64,000 bases of DNA from Streptomyces sp. NBC_01198 (GCF_036010485.1 NZ_CP108568.1:7821001-7885000); one strand, 5' to 3'. Shown: positions 52,664-61,864, counted from the first letter of the stretch. Numbers and translations are program-made. Notes: a model not told the origin generated them from the letters alone.

Positions 52664-53482
52664 GTGCGATCGGGGCTGCGGCGGCGGGGGCATCGGGTGG
52701 GGTGGGAGCTGGGGGTGGCCGGCCTCGTGGTCGGGATGCTGATAGCTGTCGTAACCGCGCCGGTTGGAGTATCCGGGGCGGTGTTCCTCCTCCCGGTGCA
52801 GCTCAGCGTCTTCGCCGTGCCCAGCCCGGCCGTCACGCCCACCAACCTGCTCTACAACGTGATAGCGGGGCCCGGCGCCCTGCTGCGCTACCGGCGCAAC
52901 GGCGCCCTGACCGGACCACTCGTACGCCGACTCATGTTGGGCACACTGCCGGGCGTGGTCCTCGGAGCGGTCATCCGCGTGTTCGCCCTTCCCGGCCCGC
53001 GAGTCTTCCGCCTCCTGGTCGCCACGCTGATGCTGCCGCTCGGTATCTGGCTCATCACCCGGACCCTGTGCCCCATGCCCGCGGAGATCCGACGTCCCGA
53101 GCCTGCCCCCCGGACGATCACCGCCCTGGCGCTCGCGGTCGGGGTTGTGGGCGGCATCTACGGCATCGGCGGCGGCTCGATCCTCGGCCCCGTCCTCGTC
53201 GGCCGCGGCGTTCCCCTCGCCAAGGTCGCTCCGGCCGCACTGGCCTCCACCTTCGCCACATCGCTGGTCGGCGCCTCCACCTACGCCCTGCTGTCCCTGG
53301 CCCACAGCGGCAGCGTCGCCCCCGACTGGTTCCTCGGCCTGGCCTGCGGCCTGGGTGGTCTCGTCGGTGGCTACTTCGGCGCCCGCCTTCAGCCGCGCCT
53401 GTCCGAGACCTTCCTCCGCCTCCTGCTTGGCATCCTCGCCACCGCACTCGGCACCGTCTACGCGATCAACGCACTGCGCTGA
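52664..53482 (+). CDS. TauE/SafE-family membrane transporter
   Basis: This is a protein of about 261-272 residues with about eight membrane helices in two repeats. The repeats show GMLIAVVTAPVGVSGAVFLL, then LSVFAVPSPAVTPTNLLYNV, and again GVVGGIYGIGGGSILGPVLV with KVAPAALASTFATSLVGAST. The GIGGG motif is typical. The family exports or imports sulfur-containing anions such as sulfite or sulfoacetate. GTG 52697 gives the usual start (VGWELGVAGL); GTG 52664 would add 11 basic residues. The gene stands alone. Confidence 0.8.
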   Translation: MRSGLRRRGHRVGWELGVAGLVVGMLIAVVTAPVGVSGAVFLLPVQLSVFAVPSPAVTPTNLLYNVIAGPGALLRYRRNGALTGPLVRRLMLGTLPGVVLGAVIRVFALPGPRVFRLLVATLMLPLGIWLITRTLCPMPAEIRRPEPAPRTITALALAVGVVGGIYGIGGGSILGPVLVGRGVPLAKVAPAALASTFATSLVGASTYALLSLAHSGSVAPDWFLGLACGLGGLVGGYFGARLQPRLSETFLRLLLGILATALGTVYAINALR

Positions 53483-53997
53483 CCTGCTCGATCAACGAGT
53501 GCAAGGCGGGGGGTGCAACGCAGCATCAGCGTTTCACCACTGATCTGCGAAGGTGCCCCTCTGAGCGTGGACGGGGCGAGTGTTACACCCCGCGTTACGC
53601 CATGGGCCGGCCGCAGCCGATAGCCAGGAGACCGGCGGCAAGAGAGCGTGCAAGAGGCCGTTCAAGTGGCCATGCAAGACAGCGTGCGAGAGACCATGCG
53701 CACCGATTCGCCGGGGCCATCCTGGAAACAGGTCCTGACCTGGGGCTTTGATGTCGGGTGTGCCAAAGCGGCATGCCGACTTCCCCTCTATCTCACCCCT
53801 TCGCGCCCGCCAGGAAATGGAGGCGGGCGCGTGTGGAGCGGGATTTCGGGGTGGGGGCGTGGGCGGGCTGATGTCCCGGCGTCCGGTTGTGCCGGCCGCC
53901 GCGAGAGGGCTGTGCGGCAAGCGGCGCGGCCGCAATCCCCGGGCACCCCGGCGCAGCTGCTGTACGCCATGTCGAAGGTGCACCGTAGCGAGCTGGG
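53483..53997. other. 515-bp stretch with a doubtful frame
   Basis: From GTG 53648 a frame begins QEAVQVAMQDSVRETMRTDS but then becomes low-quality and runs into the next gene. Short repeats of GTGCAAGA and GTGCGAGA type are visible at 53645-53700. No gene is supported. Confidence 0.3.
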
Positions 53998-54873
53998 ATG
54001 TCAGAGGTTGCTGAGACACTCCTGGGCATGGCACTGCGGTCACCGATCTACCTCGACGCCGAAACTCTTCTGTCTCAGGCGGAGTACTACGACATCGACG
54101 TCCCTCGACAAGCGGAGATCACCGAGAAGACCGTTCGAAGGCAGACTGGTGGTGGCAAAGCCGGCATGGGCGGGTTCGCGCTGGAGGGGTCCAAGGGAAC
54201 CGACGTTGAGTCCCAGTCGACTTACAGTCTCGCCCCGAAGCAGAAGGCCACCTTCAGCAAAGTTATCGACGCGCTGATCAACGATGCCGATGCAGTCAAG
54301 GTCGACCCGGACGGCGAGACACCCCTCATCAGGGACGACCTGGTTCAGATCGAGGGGACGACGCGGATCACTGCGGCCAGTTTGGCCGGGAAGATGTTCT
54401 TTATCCTTCGACGGCTGATGGACACCGTAGACGCCGATCTGGACAGCCTCCGCAACCTCGACGTCAACGACCTGCCGTTCGCCGAGCAGCTTCAGCAGGT
54501 GTACCTCCGGAACGAGCTTCTCCCCATCCCGATCCTGTTGGAGCTGAACGGATCGAACCTGCCGCAGAAGGTCTACATCAACGTGCCGCCGGACCACTTC
54601 CTTGGCGAAGCGTCAGCAAACCGCATCGAGGGCGAACTACGCGTCCTGGGCAGTGTCAGCAGGCTGATCCCGGAGGGAGCTGACGGTTACCTCAGCGCTG
54701 AGCAGTGGCTTCTCCACGACTGGGAGCACATGATGCGGCGCTTCCTGATGACCGGGGTAGACGATCTTGTGCGAGAGCTGGTCAGTCACTTCAATCTCGA
54801 CCTCCCTGCTGAGGATGTCCACGCCTACATCGCCGGTCCGGCCATCATCGTAGACGCGATCGGGCTCTACTGA
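53998..54873 (+). CDS. DUF6414-like protein
   Basis: This is a protein of 281-291 residues (ATG 53998 or 54028). It begins RSPIYLDAETLLSQAEYYDI, then RRQTGGGKAGMGGFALEGSK, matching the D..L.SLL.Q... plus Gly-rich opening of DUF6414 proteins. The middle (LVQIEGTTRITAASLAGKMF, FFILRRLMDTVDADLDSL) and the end (YLSAEQWLLHDWEHMMRRFL) are alpha/beta. No signal peptide is present. Members of this family occur in accessory genome islands, and the function is not established. A hairpin follows at 54904-54920. Confidence 0.55.
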   Translation: MSEVAETLLGMALRSPIYLDAETLLSQAEYYDIDVPRQAEITEKTVRRQTGGGKAGMGGFALEGSKGTDVESQSTYSLAPKQKATFSKVIDALINDADAVKVDPDGETPLIRDDLVQIEGTTRITAASLAGKMFFILRRLMDTVDADLDSLRNLDVNDLPFAEQLQQVYLRNELLPIPILLELNGSNLPQKVYINVPPDHFLGEASANRIEGELRVLGSVSRLIPEGADGYLSAEQWLLHDWEHMMRRFLMTGVDDLVRELVSHFNLDLPAEDVHAYIAGPAIIVDAIGLY

Positions 54874-54903
54874 TTCGCGGGACACCCTCCGAACTTCGGC
54901 GGA

Positions 54904-54920
54904 GCCGCTTCTCAAGCGGC
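54904..54920 (+). terminator. Hairpin after the DUF6414 gene
   Basis: GCCGCTT and AAGCGGC form a 7-bp stem with a CTC loop, 30 bp after the stop. There is no T-run, as is usual in this GC range. Confidence 0.5.
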
Positions 54921-54975
54921 GCCGGTTGTGACGCTCAATATGCGCGCAAGCGTGGCCGCTGCCGGAGGAAGCTGG

Positions 54976-55014
54976 CGGTGAAGTTCCCCCCTGATCTTGG
55001 ACAGCGGATGCTTA
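54976..55014 (+). repeat. Solo IS3-type end, 39-bp direct repeat with 63762-63800
   Basis: This segment is identical over 39 bp to the end of the IS3-type element at the right edge of the window. It includes CCCCCCTGATCTTGGACAGC. No transposase follows here, so it is the footprint of a lost copy. Confidence 0.7.
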
Positions 55015-55067
55015 GTGCCTGTGTCTGAACCTCGGATTTGGGTACCTTTGGGTCCTAGGCTGAGTGG

Positions 55068-55355
55068 ATGCCAGATGGCGTCAAGGAAGTCGCTGAGCGG
55101 TTCTGTGAGGGCTGCGGGAGGCGGCTGTCGTCGGAGGCACCTGCTTGGACGAGGTTCTGTTCGTCTGCTTGTCGTGGCAGGAAGTGGCGGCAGGACCAGC
55201 GGTTTCGGAAGCGTGTGGCTGCGGAGTTGAGTGGGGTCGGCCTGGTCGAGTGCCCGGAGTGCGGGGCGAGGTGGGTCGCCGGGGTGGACCGCCGTTCGAA
55301 CGCGGTCTACTGCTCGCGGCGGTGCGTGACGAGGGCCTGGCGGTCCCGGAAGTAA
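55068..55355 (+). CDS. Small protein with two zinc-ribbon Cys clusters
   Basis: This is a 95-residue basic protein. Cluster 1 is FCEGCGRRL with FCSSACRGRK. Cluster 2 is VECPECGARW with YCSRRCVTRA. The eight Cys form two CxxC...CxxxC/CxxxxC sets, so it likely binds two zinc ions and perhaps DNA or RNA. ATG 55068 follows AGGCTGAGTGG. Its start lies 53 bp after the IS3 relic, so it may be expressed from a promoter in or near that relic. Confidence 0.55.
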   Translation: MPDGVKEVAERFCEGCGRRLSSEAPAWTRFCSSACRGRKWRQDQRFRKRVAAELSGVGLVECPECGARWVAGVDRRSNAVYCSRRCVTRAWRSRK

Positions 55356-55367
55356 TCGTTCGCTGAA

Positions 55368-55382
55368 CGGTCACGGTGACCG
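55368..55382. promoter_or_regulatory. 15-bp palindrome before the DUF6192 gene
   Basis: CGGTCACGGTGACCG is a perfect palindrome around one G. With no loop it cannot be a terminator hairpin, so it is better seen as a dimeric regulator site. It lies 163 bp before the DUF6192 start and 13 bp after the zinc-finger gene. Confidence 0.4.
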
Positions 55383-55544
55383 CAACGCGAACGCATCTGG
55401 AACCCAGCTTCGTTCACTTAACGGACAGTTGTGGTCGTTCGTTGTGATCTTAGGATTTTCGGTCCGACTCTCGGTTGCAGATGCGGGCCAGGTCTTGCCG
55501 CGGCCGAGGGCCGCGCCCTGGTCCGCGGGTGGGTGGTGAAGGCC

Positions 55545-56360
55545 ATGGCCGAAGAGATCACGACGGCCGACAAGGTCGGCAGCGTCAGTCCGGCCCGCTA
55601 TGCGGAGATCGTGGCTGAACTGCGGAATCTGGTGGAGACCGCCAGCCGCATCCAGTTCACGATTGGTGACTACGCCCTCGAAGTCGAGCCGATGCGCGAG
55701 TCCGGCGGCCAGGAACGAAGCGATGGGCTGTTCACGGTCAAGGACTCGCTGTTCCGTCTCGCCGAGGACATCGGCGTCTCCTACAAGTCGGTGAGCGACA
55801 ACCGCTGGGTCGCATCCAGGTGGCCGGAGGACCGACGGGTTACCGGGGTGTCGTTCACTGTCCACCGCATCTTCGCCGGGATCGCGGACGAGGACGAGCG
55901 GTTCGCAGTGATCCTCACCCCGCCCGAGGGCAGGACCCGGTGGACCCCGGACGAGGCCAACCGGCGGGCCGGCCGCCAGGTCGTCAAGCCCGTCACCCCG
56001 CAGGAGAAGGTCTCCGCGATCCACACCCTTGCCAAGGACGAGGCGGTCGCCGCCACCGTGACCGGCGACCTGCTGCGCAGGCCGACCGTGGTTGCCCAGG
56101 TCAGGCAGGAGGACAAGGTCCGGGCCGTCGAGGAACTCACCCGGGATGAGGACGTCGCGGCGACGGTGACCGGGGACCTCCTGCGGCGCCCGGCAGTCGT
56201 CGCCCAGGTCAAGCAGGCCGACCGGGTCCGGGTGGTCGCGGAGCTGACTCGGGACGACCACGTCGCGGCGGAGGTGACCACCGGCCTGCTACGCAGGCCG
56301 GATGTCGCCTTCAAGGCGATGTCCGACGATTATCCGGACTACGGGTTGGCTGCTGCCTGA
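55545..56360 (+). CDS. DUF6192 protein with three tandem 36-residue repeats
   Basis: This is a 271-residue protein. The N-terminal block (SPARYAEIVAELRNLVETAS, IQFTIGDYALEVEP) and the middle (LAEDIGVSYKSVSDNRWVAS, VSFTVHRIFAGIADEDERF) match DUF6192 and include a helix-turn-helix, reminiscent of plasmid-partition or ParB-like regulators. From residue 153, three near-identical 36-residue helical units follow, each with VAATVTGDLLRRP-like cores; homologues I know usually have one. ATG 55545 follows GTGAAGG. It is probably a DNA-binding accessory protein; the role is unknown. Confidence 0.7.
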   Translation: MAEEITTADKVGSVSPARYAEIVAELRNLVETASRIQFTIGDYALEVEPMRESGGQERSDGLFTVKDSLFRLAEDIGVSYKSVSDNRWVASRWPEDRRVTGVSFTVHRIFAGIADEDERFAVILTPPEGRTRWTPDEANRRAGRQVVKPVTPQEKVSAIHTLAKDEAVAATVTGDLLRRPTVVAQVRQEDKVRAVEELTRDEDVAATVTGDLLRRPAVVAQVKQADRVRVVAELTRDDHVAAEVTTGLLRRPDVAFKAMSDDYPDYGLAAA

Positions 56361-56520
56361 TCTCGATGAGGCCAGGTCCGCAGCGGTACGCCTGGATGGG
56401 TCGTTCTGCAGACGGGCTACTCGTGATGACCGCCGTACCGGGCCGTGCCCCGGGTCAAGAGTGGTGTGTGTGCCTGGTTCGCGAGACCGACGGGATGATC
56501 GCTGCGGCAGAATCAGATCC

Positions 56521-57255
56521 ATGGCCACGTCAACTGATCCCGCTGCTCTGTATCCCGACGTTGCTTTGGAAGGGAGCCTCGCCGCGGCGCTGCGAGCCGC
56601 CGCAATCAAGGACGGCTTCTCGGTCCCGTTCACCGCCTCGGAATCCGACCTGCTACGTCATGCCTCCGTCGCGAGCACCGTTCCGCAACGGACGATCTTG
56701 GAGATCACCGCGTGGGTAGCCGAACGGCGGTGGTCAATCCGCGGCTGCGAGTCATTCCAAGACATGGCGCTGATCGACGGAACCACGCAGGACCTGGCCC
56801 AGGTCGCCAGGGCGGCGCAAGCCTGGCACGACGGGGCAGCGCTGACCGACATCTCCCGAGCCGCGTCGTTCGTGCACCTCACCGGCCGCTTCGAGGTGGC
56901 CGACCACGATCCGGTGCGACTGGCCGAGTCCGAGTGGCAGCACCTGCTCACGGAGGCAGACGAGGTGGACTGGCCCGAATATCGCGCGCTCGTGAAGGCG
57001 GCATACGCCGAACCGGCACTGCGGGGGCTCTACCCGTTCACGAGCCACTGGACGCTGCGATTCTCCACCAGTACCCGCCCTCGCCTCACGGTCATTCCGC
57101 TCTGCCTGGACGCACATCGGGACAGCCGCTACACCCTCAGTGCCAGCATCATGGGTGACGTCCTTGTCGACACGATCACGGTGGCAGACGCCGTGTCGAC
57201 AGCCCTGCGCCATCTGCCCTCCGGCCTTGGCCCTGTCACTTCTGGAGCCGCCTGA
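56521..57255 (+). CDS. DUF6193 family protein
   Basis: This is a 244-residue protein: MATSTDPAALYPDVALEGSL, then SFQDMALIDGTTQDLAQVAR, and the C-terminal LRGLYPFTSHWTLRFSTSTR. The LYPFTSHW.LRFS block is the hallmark of DUF6193. The family is streptomycete-specific, sometimes listed with natural-product loci, with no known activity. The ATG 56521 ribosome site is weak (CGGCAG). The next gene starts 34 bp downstream. Confidence 0.65.
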   Translation: MATSTDPAALYPDVALEGSLAAALRAAAIKDGFSVPFTASESDLLRHASVASTVPQRTILEITAWVAERRWSIRGCESFQDMALIDGTTQDLAQVARAAQAWHDGAALTDISRAASFVHLTGRFEVADHDPVRLAESEWQHLLTEADEVDWPEYRALVKAAYAEPALRGLYPFTSHWTLRFSTSTRPRLTVIPLCLDAHRDSRYTLSASIMGDVLVDTITVADAVSTALRHLPSGLGPVTSGAA

Positions 57256-57289
57256 GAAGCGTTTGGTCTCGGGTGGAAGGATGACGTGC

Positions 57290-57712
57290 ATGCACTTGCC
57301 TCAACCTGATGATCTGACCTCGCTGGTCCTTCGCACCGACTTCAGCAGCGAGGCGGCATGGGAGACGGTGCAAGCAGCGATCGACGGCTCGGGCGACTAC
57401 CGGAACGCGACTTTTGTCAGTGACTCCTCCTTCACCGATGTCAGTGTTCAGACGTTGGTCGACGCGGATGCTGCCGCTGATGACGACGACAAACTGTGTT
57501 ATGTGTTCCTCGCTGACGCGACCACCATGACCAGCGAGGAGCATCCACTCCTGGCTGTCGACCTGTATGACGAACCCGGCCGGACATTCCGGGTCCCGCC
57601 CCGTTGGTACGCCGATGTCTCAAACAACCTGACCATCGCCAACATGGACTTCTCCGAGTTCGCCGACGCCACCAACGAATCGGACACGTACTACGGCTTC
57701 GAGGACGGCTAA
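57290..57712 (+). CDS. DUF6924-like acidic protein
   Basis: This is a 140-residue, strongly acidic protein: LTSLVLRTDFSSEAAWETVQ, then DADAAADDDDKLCYVFLADA and NLTIANMDFSEFADATNESD. The LVLRTDFSD..AW opening fits DUF6924. ATG 57290 is preferred over 57281 because GTGGAAGG lies 9 nt before it. High acidity and small size are seen in immunity-type proteins, but no partner toxin is recognised nearby. Confidence 0.6.
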   Translation: MHLPQPDDLTSLVLRTDFSSEAAWETVQAAIDGSGDYRNATFVSDSSFTDVSVQTLVDADAAADDDDKLCYVFLADATTMTSEEHPLLAVDLYDEPGRTFRVPPRWYADVSNNLTIANMDFSEFADATNESDTYYGFEDG

Positions 57713-57739
57713 GCACGCACGGCGATTTTCGCCCCCTCC

Positions 57740-60187
57740 TCAGGCAGGATCCGGCCGGGGCCTGGTGAGGACGGGCATGCCGAGGTCGGTGGGCCTGCCC
57801 TGGCTGGCGCTGCGGCTGCGTTCCAGAGTGCGGTCGAGGGCAACGAGCTTCTCCTTGGCCTTGGTGAGGCTGACCTGGAGTCCTTGGACTTCGCCCAGCC
57901 AGCCGTTCGTCCGCGCTTCCGCGATGCGCTCGGAAAGGTTCCGGATGATCTCGATCAACCGGGTGCGCTGCCTGGGGGAAACCCGCAGCATCGGGCAGCG
58001 CAGGCACGAGTGCTCATGCTGGCACGGGGTTCCGTAGGGCCGTGCGCAGTCGCCGAGCTCCAGCTTGCGGGTGTGGAAGTGTTCCTGGAACTCGCGCCAT
58101 TCGTCGGTCGTGGGTTCGCGGTATTCCTCTGCGGGCCGTGTTGCCCGCCGCTGGTCGAGGAAAGCCCGGTAGGAGCGGATCAGGTCCTCCTGGAAGACGG
58201 CGAGGTACGCCTCCGTGGTGGACGTGCTGGTATGGCCGAGCAGGCGGGCGGCGATGTGGACGGGGAGTCCGCCGGCGACGGCCTCGGTCGCGAAGATTCT
58301 GCGGAAGTCGTGAGGTGTGAAGTGCAGGGGCTCGCCCGTCTGGTCGGTGAGGGCGGCTCGGGCCAGGGTGTCGTTGAGCAGTTGGTAGAGCGTGTTCGTG
58401 CTGATGACGTCGCGTTTCCAGCCGATCCGGCGCTGGAAGACGTGCGGCAGCGGCGGACCGGTGACCAGTTCGTGGTAGTCGTAGCGCGCGACGAGAGGGA
58501 CCGTGCCGGCGTTGTCCCCGCGGAGCCGGGTGATCACGGTGGCAAGGACGCTGGCGAGCTCGGGGCCGACCAGCAGGAGCCGCTCCTCGTTTCCCTTCGA
58601 CGGGACGATCTGCAGCAGGGGCACGATCTCACCGGTATCGGGGAGCTGATAGGAGACCAGCGCGAGGTGGGTGATCTCCAGCAGTTCCTCCAGGCGCACG
58701 CCGGTGTGCCGAAGCGTCTCGATGATGGCCCAGGCCCAGAACGCCTCGTCCTCGTCGCGGGTGACGTCGAACTGCTCCGCCGTGGCCATGTCCTCGATCA
58801 GCACCATCTCAGGCCGGTACTGAAGTCGCCTCTTGGTTCGGTCCTCCCGGCGGCTGATGCGGCGATATCGCTGACCTCCGTGATCGAAGATCTCTCCGAC
58901 GGCGGTGGCCTGCGCTACGGCCAGCAGTTTCATCTGGGTGCTGTGATGGGTTTCGGTGGTGTCCACCAGTTCGGGGAGCCGCGGCAGCCGTTCGCGCACC
59001 CGCTGGTGCATCCTGGCCCGGACCTTCTTCTTGACCTTGGTGAACCCGCCGGTGTCGGCCTTGCGGACAGGGCTGGGGACCGCCCAGGCCGCCCAACTCG
59101 GGTCCTCCAGTGCCCACTGGTGGATGTCCAGGTAGAAGGCCCGGACTCCGGTCAGCACAGCGGTCCGGGTATGGCGGGGAATAGGTTCCTTGCCGTCCCG
59201 GGTGATGAATCTGATCCGTTCCTTCCATGCCTCGGCGACCTCGGCGGGCAGGTCCAGGGTGTCGATGCCCGGGTGGTGTTTCTCGATGTCGGCCCAGAAA
59301 GCGCCCACCAGCCGGCTCGCCAGGTGCTGAAGCGAGGTGTAGTCGAGGCTCGGGCGGCGTTCCTCCAGGTAGCGGACCAGCACATCGCGCACCGGTCGGC
59401 ACTGGATGCTGTACCGGTCCACCATGGCCGCTGTGGAAAGCTGTCCCCGCGCCACTGCCCGGCGCAACGGCAACACGGCGGACAGCAGACCGGCGTCCTG
59501 CATCAGATCCCAGGCGGCGTGAAGCCCCGCGGGCGCCCTGGCAAAGGTTTTCCTGCTCCACTCGTGGTAAGCGATCAGGTCCTCGGCAGTGAGCCGGTCG
59601 AGATCGCGGCCGGTCCGGAAGGCGACCTTCACCAGGCTGTTCTCTGCCGTGCTCAGCTGGCTGGGGATCATTCCCTTGGCCAGGCCGGCCTGGCGGATCC
59701 TGTCGAACTGCTCGGCGCCGAACTCCAGCTTGGCGTGGCGGTAGAGCCCCGAGGTCCGGTAGCCCTGCAGGAATTCGTAGCTCGGCCGCACCACCCTGGC
59801 AAGGAGCACACAGCCCAGGCCCTCCGTCGTCATGGCCCGCCGGGGCGCCTCGGCGGACCCGTGTTCGGCCGTGACGAGGTCGATCCAGTCCCAGTCCAGG
59901 CCGCTGTCAACACCGGAGACGAGCCACCGTTCCTGCCAGCCGTCCCCGGGGAAGGACAGCAGCCAGTGGAGGATTCGAGCGGTCCCGCGCGAGCGATCCG
60001 CGCCCTTGCCCCTGCTGCGCCTGCTCGTTGTCGGCGGACAGGTCGTCAGCGACGGCAACAGCTCCAGAACGCCCTCGACCGAGAGGCCGTCGAACGGACC
60101 GCGGTCGGCACTGAGCATCCGCTGGTGATCGAGGGCGTCTCGGGGCGAGGGCGTGGAATCCGCTTGTCTGATGGTGGTCACGGTCAT
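57740..60187 (-). CDS. Large tyrosine recombinase, TnpB-like (Tn554 type)
   Basis: This is an 815-residue protein. The catalytic domain has Arg in LRHTGVRLEELLEI (about residue 494), HDFRRIF (about 625), LLGHTS (about 649) and the nucleophile Tyr in STTEAYLAVF (about 659). The C-terminal extension has a Cys/His cluster (CARPYGTPCQHEHSCLRCP) and a coiled coil (RLIEIIRNLSERIAEARTNG). Length and order resemble TnpB of Tn554-like transposons. ATG 60187 overlaps the stop of the smaller recombinase gene by 4 bp. The pair probably moves this accessory segment by site-specific recombination. Confidence 0.85.
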   Translation of the reverse strand: MTVTTIRQADSTPSPRDALDHQRMLSADRGPFDGLSVEGVLELLPSLTTCPPTTSRRSRGKGADRSRGTARILHWLLSFPGDGWQERWLVSGVDSGLDWDWIDLVTAEHGSAEAPRRAMTTEGLGCVLLARVVRPSYEFLQGYRTSGLYRHAKLEFGAEQFDRIRQAGLAKGMIPSQLSTAENSLVKVAFRTGRDLDRLTAEDLIAYHEWSRKTFARAPAGLHAAWDLMQDAGLLSAVLPLRRAVARGQLSTAAMVDRYSIQCRPVRDVLVRYLEERRPSLDYTSLQHLASRLVGAFWADIEKHHPGIDTLDLPAEVAEAWKERIRFITRDGKEPIPRHTRTAVLTGVRAFYLDIHQWALEDPSWAAWAVPSPVRKADTGGFTKVKKKVRARMHQRVRERLPRLPELVDTTETHHSTQMKLLAVAQATAVGEIFDHGGQRYRRISRREDRTKRRLQYRPEMVLIEDMATAEQFDVTRDEDEAFWAWAIIETLRHTGVRLEELLEITHLALVSYQLPDTGEIVPLLQIVPSKGNEERLLLVGPELASVLATVITRLRGDNAGTVPLVARYDYHELVTGPPLPHVFQRRIGWKRDVISTNTLYQLLNDTLARAALTDQTGEPLHFTPHDFRRIFATEAVAGGLPVHIAARLLGHTSTSTTEAYLAVFQEDLIRSYRAFLDQRRATRPAEEYREPTTDEWREFQEHFHTRKLELGDCARPYGTPCQHEHSCLRCPMLRVSPRQRTRLIEIIRNLSERIAEARTNGWLGEVQGLQVSLTKAKEKLVALDRTLERSRSASQGRPTDLGMPVLTRPRPDPA

Positions 60188-61428
60188 CGCGGAAGACCTC
60201 CGAACAGCACGGCCAGATCGTCGGCCTCGTAACCGACGGCAACCGGTGGTGGGGCCTGCTGGGCGCGGAGTTCACGCTCGGCCAGGTGCACGGCGACGCG
60301 GCGGATCACCACTGCTTCGTCTTCCAGGAGGTAGACGTCCGCGGTGGTGCTCAGGTGTGCGTGACCGAGGATGGTCTGCACGTCGAGCAGCGTCAGGTTC
60401 TTGTCCCGGCTCATGCGCAGGGCGGCAGTATGTCGCAGATCGTGCATCGTGTAGTTGGTGCCAAGGACAGCGTTGATCCGGCGGAACACGGCCCGCAGGG
60501 CCTCGTAGTTCATCGGCTGAAGCCGCAGTCCAGCTCCGCGGTCACGGCGTCGAAGCGTCCACCAGATCGGGTCGTTCGGCTCCAATGGGGCGAGTTCCGC
60601 CAGGTAGAGACGGAGCCAGACGAAGGAGTCCGGGCTCGCCGGCAGCCATTGCGCATCGTCGCTGCCCTTGCGACTGACCTGCACCAGCTGGTCGCCCCAG
60701 TCCAGGTCGACGCCCCGGATGCCGAGTACCTCGCTGGCCCGGGCCGCGTTGCTGATGTCCAAGGAGAGGATCGCGCGGTCCCGGTTGGAGCGCAGGGCGC
60801 CGAAGAGGTCGTTCCATCGCTCGTCGGGGATCTCGCGCGGTCTGGCCTTGGGAATCTTGGGGTTGTAGCGGATCCGGCCCTCGGGCCCGAAGGGGTCCAG
60901 CGGATTGTGGTGAGCGTGCGGACGGCTGCCCTTGCGATCGAGCGGCACCGGGTTGACCAGCGGGCCGTGCCCGGTCTCGATCCAGAACTCGTAGAAGCTG
61001 CGGACGACCGCGTTGCTGTGCCGGATCGTCCGGGGCTGGTACTGATCTCCGGGGTTCCGCTTGCGGGTGATCGGGTTGACCGTCCCCGCGGTGGACGCTG
61101 ACTTTGTCCGCGGCGAGTTGCGGGGCTTGGTCGTTTGCTTCAACCAGAGCACCAGGTCCTGCACTTCCGCCGAGGTGGCCCTGTCCCACTCGACCTGAAC
61201 AACGCGCAGCCACCGCCACCACCTCAGCAACGCGTACGCGTAACTGCGGACGGAGCCGGGCCGATTCCGGGCGACAAAGTCCCGCAGGTACCGCCGAACG
61301 GGCTCGACCGGCATGCCCTCCGCATCAACTACGAGCCAGGGCACCGCACCGTCCGACGGCACGACTTTGCCCCACCGCGGCAGCCGAATCGAACCGAGAT
61401 CCTGTTCCACCTCATCCAACGACCTCAC
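60184..61428 (-). CDS. Tyrosine recombinase, TnpA-like (Tn554 type)
   Basis: This is a 414-residue protein. A SAM-like N-terminal core-binding domain (RPGSVRSYAYALLRWWRWLR) is followed by Arg in LSLDISNAARASEVLG (about residue 229), MHDLRHTAALRM (about 327), ILGHAHLSTT (about 354) and Tyr in ADVYLLED (about 364). All catalytic residues are present. It is the first gene of a two-recombinase operon; the 4-bp ATGA overlap couples it to the larger one. No tnpC-like third gene follows. Confidence 0.88.
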   Translation of the reverse strand: MRSLDEVEQDLGSIRLPRWGKVVPSDGAVPWLVVDAEGMPVEPVRRYLRDFVARNRPGSVRSYAYALLRWWRWLRVVQVEWDRATSAEVQDLVLWLKQTTKPRNSPRTKSASTAGTVNPITRKRNPGDQYQPRTIRHSNAVVRSFYEFWIETGHGPLVNPVPLDRKGSRPHAHHNPLDPFGPEGRIRYNPKIPKARPREIPDERWNDLFGALRSNRDRAILSLDISNAARASEVLGIRGVDLDWGDQLVQVSRKGSDDAQWLPASPDSFVWLRLYLAELAPLEPNDPIWWTLRRRDRGAGLRLQPMNYEALRAVFRRINAVLGTNYTMHDLRHTAALRMSRDKNLTLLDVQTILGHAHLSTTADVYLLEDEAVVIRRVAVHLAERELRAQQAPPPVAVGYEADDLAVLFGGLPR

Positions 61429-61498
61429 GCAGCTCTCCTTCTATTCGCTGCCTGAGATCTATCGGTCAGCCCGTACCCGACCCCTCCAATGCCTCGGT

Positions 61499-61861
61499 GT
61501 GTCGTCTGGTAGTCCGGTCAACAGAGACACCGCCCGCCACCAGGTCAACCAGGCCCAGGTCGAGCGGGGCCGGCAGGCCCGCGAGCGCTTCGAGGACACC
61601 AGCCCCGTCGCGCCAGCGGTGAAGAACATCGACCGGTCGGCGGAGTTCCTGGACCTGGTCACCGCCTGCCACGCGTTCGTCGCCGCGGCCGGCCGGGTCG
61701 TCGCCGGCATGCGGGACCGCCAGTTCGGCGACGACGAACGCGTCATCGTCCACGAGAACGTCGCCCGGGTCCGCGCGACCCTGGACTGGATCGAGACCGC
61801 CGTCGACACCGGCAAGGTCGACGTCGACAGCGAACTGGCCCGACTCCTGCAAGGCGAATAG
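61499..61861 (+). CDS. Hypothetical protein paired with a RacP-like gene
   Basis: The frame from GTG 61499 encodes about 120 residues: RHQVNQAQVERGRQARERFE, then VAPAVKNIDRSAEFLDLVTA and FGDDERVIVHENVARVRATL. It is all helical. The start is uncertain, with no ribosome site, and the 5' end may have been replaced by the recombinase region. It is 3 bp from the RacP-like gene, which suggests a pair. The function is unknown. Confidence 0.5.
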   Translation: MSSGSPVNRDTARHQVNQAQVERGRQARERFEDTSPVAPAVKNIDRSAEFLDLVTACHAFVAAAGRVVAGMRDRQFGDDERVIVHENVARVRATLDWIETAVDTGKVDVDSELARLLQGE

Positions 61862-61864
61862 CCG

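Noticed and set aside
52707..53482. TauE/SafE gene as part of a sulfonate operon
   Set aside because: No sulfur-metabolism genes adjoin it; neighbours are accessory genes.
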